From assembly GCA_028274465.1 (NCBI GenBank), contig CM051456.1, forward strand, positions 16,829,745 through 16,893,744: a stretch of 64,000 bases of DNA. The letters run 5' to 3'. Shown in pieces: positions 26,740 through 37,512 of this stretch (positions are counted from its first letter, which is position 1; every line of letters starts with the position of its first letter). Both the position numbers and the translations under genes were made by a program. The DNA is from Plantago ovata (Eukaryota > Streptophyta > Magnoliopsida > Lamiales > Plantaginaceae). Under the pieces are notes generated by a model. The model searched no databases. It had not been told where the DNA came from and saw only the letters and a list, made by a program, of their open reading frames with translations.

Positions 26740-27396
26740 CTAGTCATCCCACAAAGTCAAAGCAAATTCATCGTCCACTTCATCTTGACTCCAGTTGAAA
26801 CCTTTCTTCATAGCTAGTGGAGTGAGAAGCATACCCTCCGCCATGCTATCTAGCAATATCGGCATGTTAAACATCTCCTCTTCGTCTATGAACACCGAAC
26901 CATTTGATATTTCTCTCCCATTTTCATCCCACTCCATAGCACTACAAGTTTCCGAACCAACCATGTCTGAAGAGGGAGATGGCAATGTAGTATCCAATGA
27001 TGCTGGCTTAAAATCCCTAGCAGCTCGAATAGCCGCCATTTGAATATCTTGGTGGGAGGATGAATCCGCCCGGGGAAGAGACAGGGCGGAGTTTGGAAAA
27101 TTGAGCATTGCATTGTTACTGCGCAGCGCTAGGGCAGCCACGTCATGTGCAACGGCTGCAGCCTCTGGGTCAGGGTAAGTCCCTAACCATATCCTTGATT
27201 TCTTGTTGGGTTCACGAACATCACACACCCATTTACCCGGGCTCTTATGTCGAACGCCTCGGTAAATGGGATGACGCGTCTCTTTAAAGATCTTCCTCCC
27301 CGCTCTTTTTTTAAATGTTTTGTGCGACGATTTAGTGTTTTCGAGTGATGAAGTGGGTGAACTAGAAGATTGGTTGTGCTCAAAGTCGTTCTTCAT
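26740..27396 (-). CDS. AP2/ERF transcription factor, DREB1/CBF-like (A-1 type)
   Basis: Intronless frame of 218 residues. A CBF-type first signature ([13 protein letters not shown], 31-43) leads into an AP2 domain (about 45-102) containing [28 protein letters not shown] and [10 protein letters not shown]. Val57 and Glu62 correspond to the V14/E19 pair of DREB proteins that favours the CCGAC (DRE/CRT) element. The second CBF signature after AP2 (DSAWR) is replaced by NSALSLP, and the usual C-terminal LWSY is LTLWDD, so this is a divergent A-1 member. The C-terminal half is acidic, as expected of the activation region (about 160-218). The family acts in the nucleus in cold, drought and related stress responses. 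Length is normal for the family. A young copia element sits 388 bp upstream of its start codon. Confidence 0.93.
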   Translation of the reverse strand: MKNDFEHNQSSSSPTSSLENTKSSHKTFKKRAGRKIFKETRHPIYRGVRHKSPGKWVCDVREPNKKSRIWLGTYPDPEAAAVAHDVAALALRSNNAMLNFPNSALSLPRADSSSHQDIQMAAIRAARDFKPASLDTTLPSPSSDMVGSETCSAMEWDENGREISNGSVFIDEEEMFNMPILLDSMAEGMLLTPLAMKKGFNWSQDEVDDEFALTLWDD

Positions 27397-27463
27397 TGTG
27401 TAATTAAAAAAGAGAGGACTAGAACTAATAATAATGTATACAAGCTTTGCATGAGAAAGATTG

Positions 27464-27482
27464 TCATGAATATATATCTATA
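27464..27482 (-). promoter_or_regulatory. Probable TATA box of the DREB-like gene
   Basis: On the minus strand CTATAGATATATATTCATG lies about 70-85 bp upstream of the ATG at 27396, consistent with a short leader. Composition is AT-rich, so this is only probable. Confidence 0.4.
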
Positions 27483-27651
27483 GGGCATGGGTGTAGGAAT
27501 AGGACTAATAATGGAACGTGATAAGTACGAAAAGTGTAATTTGTACTGTGATTCTATGGTTGTAATAGTACGAAAGCGAAAGTCCACTCTTGAACTTGAA
27601 AAGGGAAAGGAGATGTATATAAAATCATGTGTAGCACGGGATGAAATTGAG

Positions 27652-27657
27652 CACGTG
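27652..27657. promoter_or_regulatory. G-box/ABRE core CACGTG upstream of the DREB-like gene
   Basis: CACACGTGCTC on the minus strand, about 255 bp upstream of the start codon. ACACGTGC fits the ABA-response/G-box class bound by bZIP and bHLH (PIF) factors, both known regulators of CBF genes. It still lies between the gene and the copia insertion. Confidence 0.5.
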
Positions 27658-27783
27658 TGAGAATATAAAATGATTTGTTTGCTTGTAACAAACAGAAACA
27701 AGTACAACGTGGGCAAAATGGAGATGGGGAGAATAGTGAGGCTGCCTAGGTTTCAGATTGAGAAAAAACCTGTGGTTTATGTT

Positions 27784-27984
27784 TGTTGAGGACTCTCCAG
27801 AATCTTCAGACGTTATCTCCTAAGATAACTATATGACCTTATTGATTGTATTTTATCTAGCTAACTACTTGATTAGATTTGCTAGCTTTGTACTTATCTT
27901 GTATAGATTCTATGTACTACTTCTCTATATATATGAAATACAATCACCACAGTAAAAGTGTGTGGTTTCAATATAACTCTTATA
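27784..27984 (+). repeat. 5' LTR of the copia element
   Basis: 201 bp, from TGTTGAGGACTC to AACTCTTATA. About 99% identical to the 3' LTR. The end is TA rather than the usual CA, and both LTRs agree on this. Confidence 0.9.
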
Positions 27985-30900
27985 TGGTATCACGAGTCTT
28001 TGGCTAACCCCTAAAATAACGATCCCACCATGACCTCCTCCTCTTCCGTTGCTCCACCACCCCTCCCAACCGTTGATCTCACCTTGATCAATACTCTCTC
28101 CCATCTTCTCACCATCAAGCTTGATCTTACCAACTTCCTTTCCTGGAAAGGTCAAGTGATCCCTCTATTTATCGGCCAAAAGATTATTGGCTATCTTGAT
28201 GGATCGATTACTCCACCACCCACCGTTCTTCTTGATGAGGCTGGTAAATCCAGCCCAAATCCAGCCTACGCCACTTGGCTAGAGATGGACTCCAATCTTT
28301 TGAGTCTTCTTCTCTCTACTCTCAAAGAGGAGGCCATGCCTGCCGCACTCGGTGCCACCACTTGTCGCTCCCTTTGGCTCCGCCTTGAGAATGCTTTCAG
28401 CCATGGCTCCAAAAGTCGTGAACTTCGCTTGAAGGACGAGCTTCAGCTCATGAAGCGTGGCTCCCGCCCTGTTGCCGAATATGGTCTACGCTTCAAATGC
28501 TTGTGTGACCAGTTAACTGCTATTGGTCGTCCGGTTGACGACACCGACAAATCTCATTGGTTCCTACGAGGCCTTGGTCATGAATTTCTAACCTTTTCAT
28601 CTACTCATCTTGCTGCCGATCCAATGCTCACATTCGATGAGTTGGTACCAAAAGCTGAAAGTTTTGAAATCTTTCTGAAGTCTCTTGGTGAGTCCGTTTC
28701 CGTTGCTGTCCCTGCTGCCTTTCATGCTGCACCATCCAATGACCGTGGCTCCTCTTCTCAGCGCAAGGACGGTTACAGAACTCATACTTCAGGCCGTAAC
28801 AATAACTCCAAGAAGAGATTTGTTTGCCAGATTTGCAATAAGCCTGGCCATACCGCTGATCGTTGTCGCCGTCGCTATGATAATGCCCCTCCATAAGCTA
28901 ACCTTGCTGATGCTCTTGCTCATCCATCCCTTGCCGGCTCCAACGCTTCAGATTGGTATCTTGACACTGGTGCCTCGGCACATATGACCGCATCACCTTC
29001 CACTCTTGATGCCTCCCGCCTTTATACTGGTACGGACAAAGTTGTTGTTGGTAATGGTAATTATTTATCTATATCTCATATTGGCAAACGTTCTCTTATG
29101 CCTAATCTTGAATTATTGGATGTCTTGGTTGTGCCTCGGATCACTAAGAATCTCTTATCGATCAGTCGGCTAACTAATGATTTTCCTGTCACTGTGACAT
29201 TTTCCAATGACTCTTTTGTAATCCAGAATCGAACAACGGGAGCACCAGTGGCTCGAGGAAAGCATGAACGCGGTCTCTATGTTCTTCAACAAGTTCACCC
29301 CGCACTTTTGGCGGCAATTCGAAACAAACGCCTTACAGGCTCTTTTCAAATATGGCATTTACGCCTTGGGCATGTTGCTCATAGTACCATTTCTTTATTA
29401 AATAAGCAAGGTCGATTGGTTGTAACTTCGGTTTTGCCGAGCCCTCAGATATGCTCACCATGTCAAATGGCCAAGAGTCATAAGTTACCTTTTACTATCA
29501 ATGAACGACGTGCTTCACGTCCTTTAGATTTGGTTCATTGTGATCTTTGGGGACCCTCCCCATCGCTCTCTCGTGATGGTTTCCGATATTATGTTATTTT
29601 TGTCGATGATTATTCTCGTTTTACATGGTTGTATCCTCTCCGTCTTAAATCTGAGTTTATGGATGTGTTCTTACGTTTTCATACATTTGTTGAAACACAA
29701 TTATCGACAAAAATTAAGACATTTCAAAGTGATGGTGGGGGTGAATTTTCGAGCAATAAATTTCGCCTCCATCTTCAGACACATGGAATTCATCACTCCA
29801 TCTCTTGTCCATACACTCCAGCTCAAAATGGTAGAGCCGAACGCAAACATCGGCATGTCACAGAAACTGGCCTATCTATGATGTTTCAATCACACATGCC
29901 GGTTTCGTTTTGGGTTGATGCCTTTTCCACGGCTGTTTATGTAATCAATCGAATACCCAGTCCAGTCCTTGCTAATGTTTCACCATATGAGCTACTGTTT
30001 GGGATACCTCCTAATTATGAAATGTTTCATCCTTTTGGCTGCCAAGTATATCCGTATTTGCGAGATTATGCACCAAACAAACTCGCTCCTCGTAGCAAAC
30101 CTTGTGTTTTTCTTGGCTATTGTGCTAATCACAAGGGGTTCCGTTGTCTCGATCCCGACACATCACGGATTTACATTGTTCGTCATGCCATTTTTGATGA
30201 ACTTTCTTTTCCTATGTCAGGTACCCACAAGTCTACCGAAGGTCCTGGAGATGACATAATTAGTACATTTGATGATAATCCTCATGAAACTAATTCATTT
30301 CAGGAGCCCAATACTCAAGTCAACCCCACGGACCATACTTGCTCTACTCATGGCCCATGTATGCTTTGCCAATCTAGCCCACTCAAATTACTTCCCAGTG
30401 CCCCCACACCATCTCCTCCAGCCGCTATTCTCTCGCCCGAACAGCAGCCACCGCCTCCCATTCCCTGTGTTGATGCAATTCCGGACTCCCCGGAGGCTTC
30501 TCCTCCCTCTCCTCCGCGCTTTGAGCCACCGCCTTCACCTCCTCCCACATCCCCACAGCCGCCACCGCCCCCGCGTCCAATTTCGCGTCGCCGGCCTCCA
30601 ATTCCTACCCACTCTATGGCCACCCGCGGTTCGCAGGGCACCTTTAAAATCAAACACCCGGGCCTCCTTGCTGAAATAGCTCCCACTGGTCTTATTCACT
30701 CTTTGTTATCATCCGTTGAGCCCAAGGGCTACTTGTCAGCTGCAAAACACTCTCAGTGGCTTGCTGCCATGGATGATGAAATCCAGGCCTTACGTAACAA
30801 TGAGACATGGGAGTTGGTTCCACGGCCTCCACACTCGAATATTGTTGGTTCGAAATGGGTGTTTCAAAGTTTAACCCTGATGGCACTGTGGAACGATTAA

Positions 30901-32257
30901 AGGCACGACTGGTTGCTAAGGGCTTCTCTCAAATACCAGGTTTTGATTTTAATTCTACCTTCAGTCCTGTTGTTAAAGCTTCTACAGTTCGTGTAGTCCT
31001 CTCACTTGCTGTAATACGCACTTGGCCATTGCATCAACTTGATGTTAAGAATGCATTCTTAAACGGTTTGATTACTGAAACTGTTTATATGGATCAACCG
31101 CCGGGCTATGTCGACTCCAGATTTCCTAATCATGTTTGCAGATTAAAAAAGGCACTATATGGGTTAAAGCAGGCGCCTAGAGCCTGGTTCGAACGCCTTA
31201 GCTCCTTTTTGATCACTCTTGGATTTGTTTGTAGCAAGGCAGACACCTCTCTTTTTGTCTATAGTGCTGGCTCTACTCTGCTTTACTTACTTGTCTATGT
31301 GGATGACATTATTCTCACAGGCAATAATTCTGCTCTTATCAGTCAGTTTATTAAGCGGCTTAATTCCATGTTTGCTATCAAGGATCTTGGAAATCTGAGT
31401 TATTTTTTGGGACTTGAAGTTTCATATATGCGTGAAGGATTGTTTTTAAGTCAGGCGAAATATGCACATGATATTCTTGTTCGTGCCCAATTAGATGAAA
31501 GCAAGCCAGTTGCAACTCCGATGGCAGTTGGTCAACATCTCTCTACCACTGGTAGTCCTTTTGTTGATCCCACGCTGTATCGTTCTCTTGTTGGTGCGCT
31601 TCAATACCTCACTATCACTCGTCCTGACATTTCATTTGCAGTCAATAGTGTGAGTCAATTTCAGCAACATCCAACTATTGAGCACTTTATAGCTGTAAAA
31701 CGCATCTTACGGTATGTCAAGGGCACTGCTTCTTATGGCTTATGTTTTACTAGGGGCACTTCTGCTTCATTGTTAGCATATTCAGATGCTGACTGGGCTT
31801 CCTGTCCGGATACACGCCGCTCTATTTCTGGATACTCCATTTTTCTTGGTGGCAATTTGGTCTTATGGAGTTCTAAGAAGCAACCTACCGTTTCACGCTC
31901 TAGTTGTGAGTCTGAGTACCGTGCCTTAGCAAACGCAGCAGCTGATGTTATATGGCTCACACACTTACTTCGTGACTTACATGTTCGAGCTTCCACCATC
32001 CCGCTCCTTTTCTGTGACAATAAAGGGGCGCTCTTTCTTACTGACAATCCTGTCTCACATAAACGAGCAAAACACATCGAACTCGACTATCATTTCACGA
32101 GGGAACTTGTCTCGTCCAAAAAGCTTGTTACAAGGTATGTCCCCTCGCACTTGAACATCGCTGACTTCTTCACGAAGAGCTTGTCTCGGCCACTCTTCAC
32201 TCTTTTCCGGTCCAAGCTACGCGTCAGTCCAAATCCGACTCTACGCTTGAGGGGGGG

Positions 32258-32458
32258 TGTTGAGGACTCTCCAGAATCCTCAGATGTTATCTCCTAAGAT
32301 AACTATATGACCTTATTGATTGTATTTTATCTAGCTAACTACTTGATTAGATTTGCTAGCTTTGTACTTATCTTGTATAGATTCTATGTACTACTTCTCT
32401 ATATATATGAAATACAATCACCACAGTAAAAGTGTGTGGTTTCAATATAACTCTTATA
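32258..32458 (+). repeat. 3' LTR of the copia element
   Basis: 201 bp, directly after a GGGGGGG polypurine tract. Differs from the 5' LTR at about two positions near its start. Confidence 0.9.
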
Positions 32459-32463
32459 ATGTT

Positions 32464-32885
32464 TTGTTAGAAAAAGTGGAAACATAAAAAACCCAAGGCA
32501 CTGGTTGAGATTGATCAATACGATGAGTCCTTTTCTTATCTTTACGCAATTTGCAGCCAAGTGACTGACCGTTGGTGGCTGGACAAATTAAATTTGATGT
32601 GGGATTTAGGGAGCGATCCAACTATGAAAAAAGTGGGGGACATTATCACTTCATTCCTTCATAATTTTCTCACTAATGTTTAAAGAAAATAGGTATAAGT
32701 GCCAATTATTGTTTAAGTAAATAAAAAAAAAGTAATATAAATGTAGGAAAGAAGAAGTATGATAAGTGTGGTGAGATGAGTTGTAAAAACAAAAATTAAA
32801 AAACTTAAAAGATACTTGCATTTTAAGAAAATAGATCTGAATTTACATGTCGAATAGAAAGAATAGCATTCATACTTAATATTAC
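32464..32885. other. Spacer after the copia element
   Basis: This was originally contiguous with the upstream flank of the DREB-like gene before the copia insertion. No gene or repeat recognised. Confidence 0.4.
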
Positions 32886-33095
32886 ATTCATTCAAAAGGG
32901 AGTATGGCCCCAAACAAATTGCATGAGTCTTGATTCAGTACTATCGTTCCAAAAGTTCTTTTTCGTAGCTACGTTAGCAATATGTTCAGCAACACTGTTA
33001 GTTTCTCTATAGACAAAACGAATTGATACTTCTTCAAACTCTTGAAGCATTGCAAGTGCTTCTCCATAACCATTTGCTATTGTATGCAAGCCGCT
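32886..33095 (-). pseudogene. LINE-type RNase H (RVT_3) remnant
   Basis: About 65 codons with the C-terminal pattern of the plant RNase H-like domain: FEEVSIRFVYRETNSVAEHI, then ANVATKK. Family members read VxxRExNxxAHxLA here; in this copy AH is EH. The catalytic N-terminal part of the domain is absent, so it is a decayed fragment of a LINE or of a host RNase H-like gene. Confidence 0.6.
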
Positions 33096-33115
33096 AAAGT
33101 TCTAAATATAATTGT

Positions 33116-33162
33116 ATGACGGGTATAATGATTATAACAAATATTCTCATTATACCCGTCAT
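33116..33162. repeat. Perfect 16-bp inverted repeat (hairpin)
   Basis: ATGACGGGTATAATGA at 33116-33131 and its exact reverse complement at 33147-33162, separated by 15 AT-rich bases. It could form a cruciform or RNA hairpin, or be the collapsed ends of a tiny MITE. It has no T-tract and no neighbouring gene end. Confidence 0.8.
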
Positions 33163-33237
33163 AAAAATGAAAAACATTAGAGAGAAATGAGGGGTATTGA
33201 TTTTCATCAATTAGTAAATTACTGATAGTAAATATTA

Positions 33238-33476
33238 CTTTCTCCATTTCATTACAAATATTCTCTTTGGTTAACTTTATTCATGTTTGGCCGCACATTA
33301 CTCCTAATTATACAAATGCAATTCCTTTTTTGAAAATATATTATTAAAGTTCATAACTTCGTTTTGTATTTTTAATATAATATTTTCAAAAATTATCAAT
33401 GTAATTTAGGTGTAATCTTTAAGTCAAATATGTATACAATTGACCATAGAGGGAGTTTGTAATAAAATGGAGGAAC
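33238..33476. mobile_element. Stowaway-like MITE, same terminal family as 3608-3844 and 5328-5555
   Basis: 239 bp between TA dinucleotides. Left CTTTCTCCATTTCATTACAA, right (reversed) GTTCCTCCATTTTATTACAA. Its interior word ATTATCAATGTAATTTAGGTGTAAT is shared almost exactly with 5328-5555, so the two are true family members. Confidence 0.82.
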
Positions 33477-33603
33477 TACTTAACTATAAAAAAACAAAAA
33501 AATATGATATTGAGTTGGTAAAATTGCAAATTAAGTGGAAAAATTTCCACTTCCACAAAATAAAAATTAGAGGTTTTATTATGACTAGACAAATATTTAC
33601 TAA

Positions 33604-33690
33604 TGAGGTCTAACTCAATTGGTTAGACTGAGGTGTCATGACACTAGAGATCATAGGTTCAATTCTCGCCAAGTGCGGAATTATTTATAG
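33604..33690 (+). repeat. tRNA-derived SINE-like module
   Basis: TAACTCAATTGG (A-box-like, about 33612) and GGTTCAATTCT (B-box, about 33656) lie about 44 bp apart, as in a tRNA head. The middle does not fold as a normal tRNA and there are no acceptor stems, so it is a SINE head or a dead tRNA rather than a working tRNA gene. Confidence 0.5.
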
Positions 33691-33729
33691 TTTAAAGGAG
33701 TATAACTTTCAACTAAGAGTAGGTAGTAT

Positions 33730-33850
33730 ACCCCCTCAATCCCGTGTTTGTTTTTGTTGATACTTTAAGTCCCATTTGACATCCAATTAACCTCAAGTTA
33801 TACTGGATATACTTTTATTTATTAATTTTATGGTATGATTTAAGAATATT
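33730..33850. repeat. Stowaway-like MITE fragment beside the tRNA gene
   Basis: CCCCCTCAATCCCGTGTTTG, then TTTTGTTGATACTTTAAGTCCCATTTGAC, resembles one end of the element at 14245-14483. No opposite end before the tRNA gene. Confidence 0.45.
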
Positions 33851-33885
33851 GGTTAAGTTTACAAAATTTTAAAATCAATATCAAT

Positions 33886-33925
33886 GTTGAGATGGCCGAG
33901 TTGGTCTAAGGCGCCAGATTAAGGT

Positions 33926-33958
<33 letters not shown>

Positions 33959-33966
33959 TCTCAACA
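33886..33966 (+). tRNA. tRNA-Leu (anticodon AAG)
   Basis: Cloverleaf of 81 nt including discriminator A. The acceptor stem GTTGAGA pairs with TCTCAAC. The anticodon stem CCAGA/TCTGG encloses loop TTAAGGT (anticodon AAG). A long class II variable arm (TCCGAAAGGGC) and T arm GTGGGTTCAAATCCCAC follow. A box TGGCCGAGTTGG and B box GGTTCAAATCC are intact. CCA is not encoded. A T-run (TTTTT) about 10 bp downstream serves as the pol III terminator. No intron. It looks functional. Confidence 0.96.
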
Positions 33967-33975
33967 TATTACTTT

Positions 33976-33995
33976 AATAATTTTTACCTTTTTCG
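33976..33995 (+). terminator. Pol III T-run terminator after tRNA-Leu
   Basis: TTTTT at about 33980 and again a few bases on (CCTTTTTCG), within the normal distance after a plant tRNA gene. Confidence 0.6.
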
Positions 33996-34004
33996 TTTCC
34001 AATT

Positions 34005-34990
34005 TAACTTGCCACACTCAACGAATCTTTTTCCTATTAAGTTTTCCAACTTTCGAAGCACAAGGCTAAGGGCTCAACATCCACTTCCCACACTCGATGA
34101 ATCTTTTTTATATTAAGTTATCCACTTTTGAAGCACAATGCTAATGGTTCAACACTAGGGAGTTTAATTATTGCAGACCCAAACTAAACCGCTAGGACAC
34201 ATTCAAGATAGGAAGCATCACAAACTTTAAAGTTCGGTAAGAAGTATCTATTCGGGTTATTCTCAATGCCTACTAAAAGAAAGAAAGAAATAAATGTTCA
34301 AGAAAACCAAATTGTCGATCTCGGCCTCTGCACCTCAATCGTGTACACCCCCTCCCCATGCAACCCAATAGGGTCCATTCTGTCATCCGGGTTACTACGG
34401 GTCCAATCACCCTCCAAATGTACTTGACCTGATCGAGTCCATTAAAAGTCCAGTTTATCATCTATTTTTCACACTCAATAATTTATGTTCCTTTGTTTTT
34501 CCCACTCTTGAAGCACAAGGGTAGAGGCTTTCCTGCCGATTTTTATCCCAATTTAATTTTTCACTTCCCACAATCAGTGTTTCCTATTTATTTTCTCCCA
34601 CTTTCAAAGCACAAGGCTTAAGGGCTCAGTCATACCGCTCTACTTAACTGATAAGCCACATTCAAGTAGAATGCAACACAAACTTTAAAATTACAAAAAT
34701 AACTCTACCAACCATGGGTCAATCTCCAAGGCCTAATAAGTTGGCAGATAAATGTATAACGTTGCCCAACTTCCAACCTCGGCCTATGGGAGGCTCCACC
34801 CCCTCCCCCGGGGTGAGGGTCCATTGTGCCATTGGGGCCACTAAGGCTGCAATCACCCTCCAAATGCACCTGAGCAAGACCATTAAAAGTACAGTATTGT
34901 TGTGACGATATTTGAGTTGGACATTGTCGATTATACATGTGTGTGTCTCTTTACTTTAGTTCATCTTTTTTAACTTCCCACTTATAGTCC
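34005..34990. repeat. Diverged tandem duplication, unit about 470-560 bp, unknown identity
   Basis: Two copies (about 34080-34490 and about 34555-34985) plus a partial copy ahead of them (about 34005-34080) share, in order, CACTTCCCACA, CTTTnGAAGCACAAnGCTnA, GCCACATTCAAG-like, CACAAACTTTAAA, CTCGGCCT, CACCCTCCAAATG and ACCATTAAAAGT. Within the copies the stretch CCTCGGCCTnTG to CATTAAAAG is GC-richer than its surroundings. No protein or RNA family recognised. It begins right after the tRNA-Leu terminator. Confidence 0.65.
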
Positions 34991-36225
34991 CCCAACCCAA
35001 ACGGCTATACACAATCCTATAACCTCTACTGAAGAGATTTACAACTGATATTAGGATGATAAGAATGAATGGCAAATGAGCCGAATCGATATAGTACATA
35101 TATTAATCAAATTATAATGATATGAAGTAGCAACTGTCTTCTATGATTGGACAGTCTTAGTTCAAACTCCACGAACGTGCCCAATTCTGCTCAAACAAAT
35201 TGATAACCTCTATACAAATTCAAATCAATCCTTCCACTATCCTGATTTTGTGGCCAAACCAAAAACTTCACTTTCCTTTCACAATCTATGCACCAAAAAT
35301 AATTGTCTAAAGAAATTTGTACACTCAAAATTCGGTGAGTTGCTCTCAAGGTTATATTGGCACAAACCAACAGATATCTCTCCCATCACTCTAGTCCTAG
35401 AGAACTTAAAACTTAAAAGTGAACTGCACCAATTTCAAAATAAAGCATACTGCATCATGTTATAATAGAATTCTCAACACTTCTAATTATTTTAAAGTTG
35501 GGGTCATTACATTACCTATCTTATTAGAATAAGTATTTTACTTATAATTTTTTACATCCACCTTATAAATAATTTGTCATGCACAATTCCAAAATCAGGG
35601 AAATTGATGATAATCCCTCGTGATTCTCAGGAGTGACCAAAAGAATTAAAGAAAGAAAAAAAAAAGTCGTTTGTTCAATAAATAAATATATGTCCTCGTG
35701 GCCTTGACTTGAGTCCGTGTTTTCTTTGTTTTTTTCAGTGGACGGTGTTGGAATGCAACATAGAGCATCTCTTCCTGGGCCTCGCCATTTTAGTTGGGCT
35801 TGGGCCTACGGGGTATGTCTGACGACTGACAGTCTGAGGGGAAATTTCAAGCCGGAGACTCAGGGCCGGGCGGTACACTCCTGGAACTCACCATTAAGAT
35901 TTAAGAGACAAATTCAGAAAATGGCTTCGTGGAAATCGGCCAACTTGAGTTAGACTAGAGTGAAACAAAAGAAGTTTACGTGTGAAGAATAGCTGAATAG
36001 TAATAGTAAGCGAAGTCGAGTATACTACTCCCTCCGTCTAGGGACAAGGTTTTTTCCATTTGATTTTGTTAATTTTTCGAGATCCGGTATATTGGTGTAA
36101 AACTTGACCATATATAATGTTTATACTAGACATGGTAGTTAATGAAAAATGGATAAAGTAATGTGCCTAATTGGTAAATGTATTAACATATAATCTCATT
36201 TGGTAGTTTACCACATTATGTACTA
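34991..36225. other. Spacer with one Stowaway-type end
   Basis: No gene supported. The frame near 35717-35953 has no recognisable domain. CTCCCTCCGTCTAGGGACAA at about 36030 is one Stowaway-type end, without a found partner. Confidence 0.4.
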
Positions 36226-36233
36226 TTTCTAAG

Positions 36234-36363
36234 GGCTAGTGATATAGTCAGAGCTAAAATTACCAATGCCAGAACAATTTATGCATTTTTAGGAATGATT
36301 AGTGTCCATAAAAGGTAAATTGCTCTAGCATTAGTAATTTTAGCTCTGGCTATATCAATAGCC
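36234..36363. mobile_element. hAT-type MITE, 130 bp
   Basis: Perfect 8-bp target duplication TTTCTAAG (36226-36233 and 36364-36371). Inverted ends of about 48 bp: GGCTAGTGATATAGTCAGAG on the left and GGCTATTGATATAGCCAGAG reversed from the right, both continuing into CTAAAATTAC. The 8-bp duplication is the hAT hallmark. Almost the whole element is a foldback, so a transcript would form a small-RNA-like hairpin. Confidence 0.9.
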
Positions 36364-36371
36364 TTTCTAAG

Positions 36372-37503
36372 TAGTCAGGTGGAGAAGTTTATTGATCTGT
36401 CCGTGCTTGGTTGTCAATATTTTTCTTCGTAAAATGCATAGAATTTCATTATATTGTTTAAAATGTGCAAAAAATACCGTTTATAAATTGTTATCCCGCG
36501 CAATAAATTAAAAAGGGAGATTTTACGAAGTTAATATGCAAAACTTGGGATATGTTACAAATTTACTAGAATTTCACCCACTTTTTAAATGTGCCAGCCC
36601 CCAGTTCTGGGGTTCGAAGCTATATTGCATATACAAATATTAAAATAAATTTCAGTTTATCTACAACCGTTGGAGAATAATGTGGATGGACTCTTCTAAT
36701 CTTTACATATCCATCTGGTTCTGGTATTCAACTAGGGCCTCGATCGGGTAAGTGGACCGGTTAAGATGGGTAAACTAGATTGGGCTTCAAGAAAATGGAC
36801 CGGTTCTAATTCCCCACTACAAGTTTAGCGGCCTAGTGCAAACGAAGTGCTACTTTTATGAACATGGCTTGTATTGATTATATTCATAAAATTAAAATTG
36901 TAACAAAATAGCCTGACATTTAATTATTTAAATATAATTTTTCTAATTATTTTTTCTATATAATTTAGAAGTAATATACGATAAAAAAAAAAATCAACAA
37001 AAAATGAAATGTATCACTGCACCACCATATGCATCATATGAATAGAGTTGTGGTTAAATTTTACCAATTTAACTTCTTGGTTCTTACAGAGCGAAATAGT
37101 GCTCATTTAATTTACGAATTAGCAATACTTAGGCTATCAAAAATTTATAATGTGCGAACTCTGATCCCATTGTGAGAGAGCAAGATCGCCAGATCGGGAC
37201 GTAATTCGAGGATCATGATAGACAAATTAGGTGATCTACATTCAAACCCTAACACTTTATATTTGTTTGTTTAAAATTTGTTGTGAAGAGCAAGCAAAGT
37301 ACTAATATATCTCAATATATATTGTTTTTTTCTAAAACTACAATACAATGTTATGCCTCACGGTACATAAAATGTTGATAATGTATTGCAATGGTGATAT
37401 GTTTGCGTAAAACGTTGTATTATGATTGTATTATTATGTGATCTGTTATGCATGCATAACACGTGTAAGCAGCATTAGATACTACATGAAAAACAATATA
37501 AAT
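36372..37503. other. Spacer without recognisable gene
   Basis: AT-rich sequence; no coding, RNA or complete transposon structure identified. Confidence 0.4.
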
Positions 37504-37512
37504 AACACAGAG

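Larger units (their letters stand above)
27784..32458 (+). mobile_element. Ty1/copia LTR retrotransposon, young, nearly complete
   Basis: A 4675-bp element with two 201-bp LTRs and a perfect 5-bp target duplication ATGTT (27779-27783 and 32459-32463). The primer-binding site TGGTATCACGAG follows the 5' LTR at once, and a G-rich polypurine tract precedes the 3' LTR. Parts in copia order: gag with CCHC knuckle (about 28.0-28.9 kb), protease (about 28.95 kb), integrase (about 29.3-30.2 kb), a proline-rich linker (about 30.4-30.6 kb), reverse transcriptase (about 30.75-31.6 kb), RNase H (about 31.7-32.2 kb). The short LTRs and small size suggest the Ale/Retrofit lineage (tentative). The LTRs differ at about 2 of 201 sites, pointing to insertion within roughly the last half million years. 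Coding is slightly damaged, with about two breaks, so treat it as a recent fossil. Confidence 0.93.

Noticed and set aside
33604-33680. Second tRNA gene upstream of tRNA-Leu
   Set aside because: Has A- and B-box-like words but no acceptor or anticodon stem, so kept only as a SINE-like module.
35717-35953. 78-codon plus-strand frame
   Set aside because: No recognisable domain, no splice partners or promoter seen.
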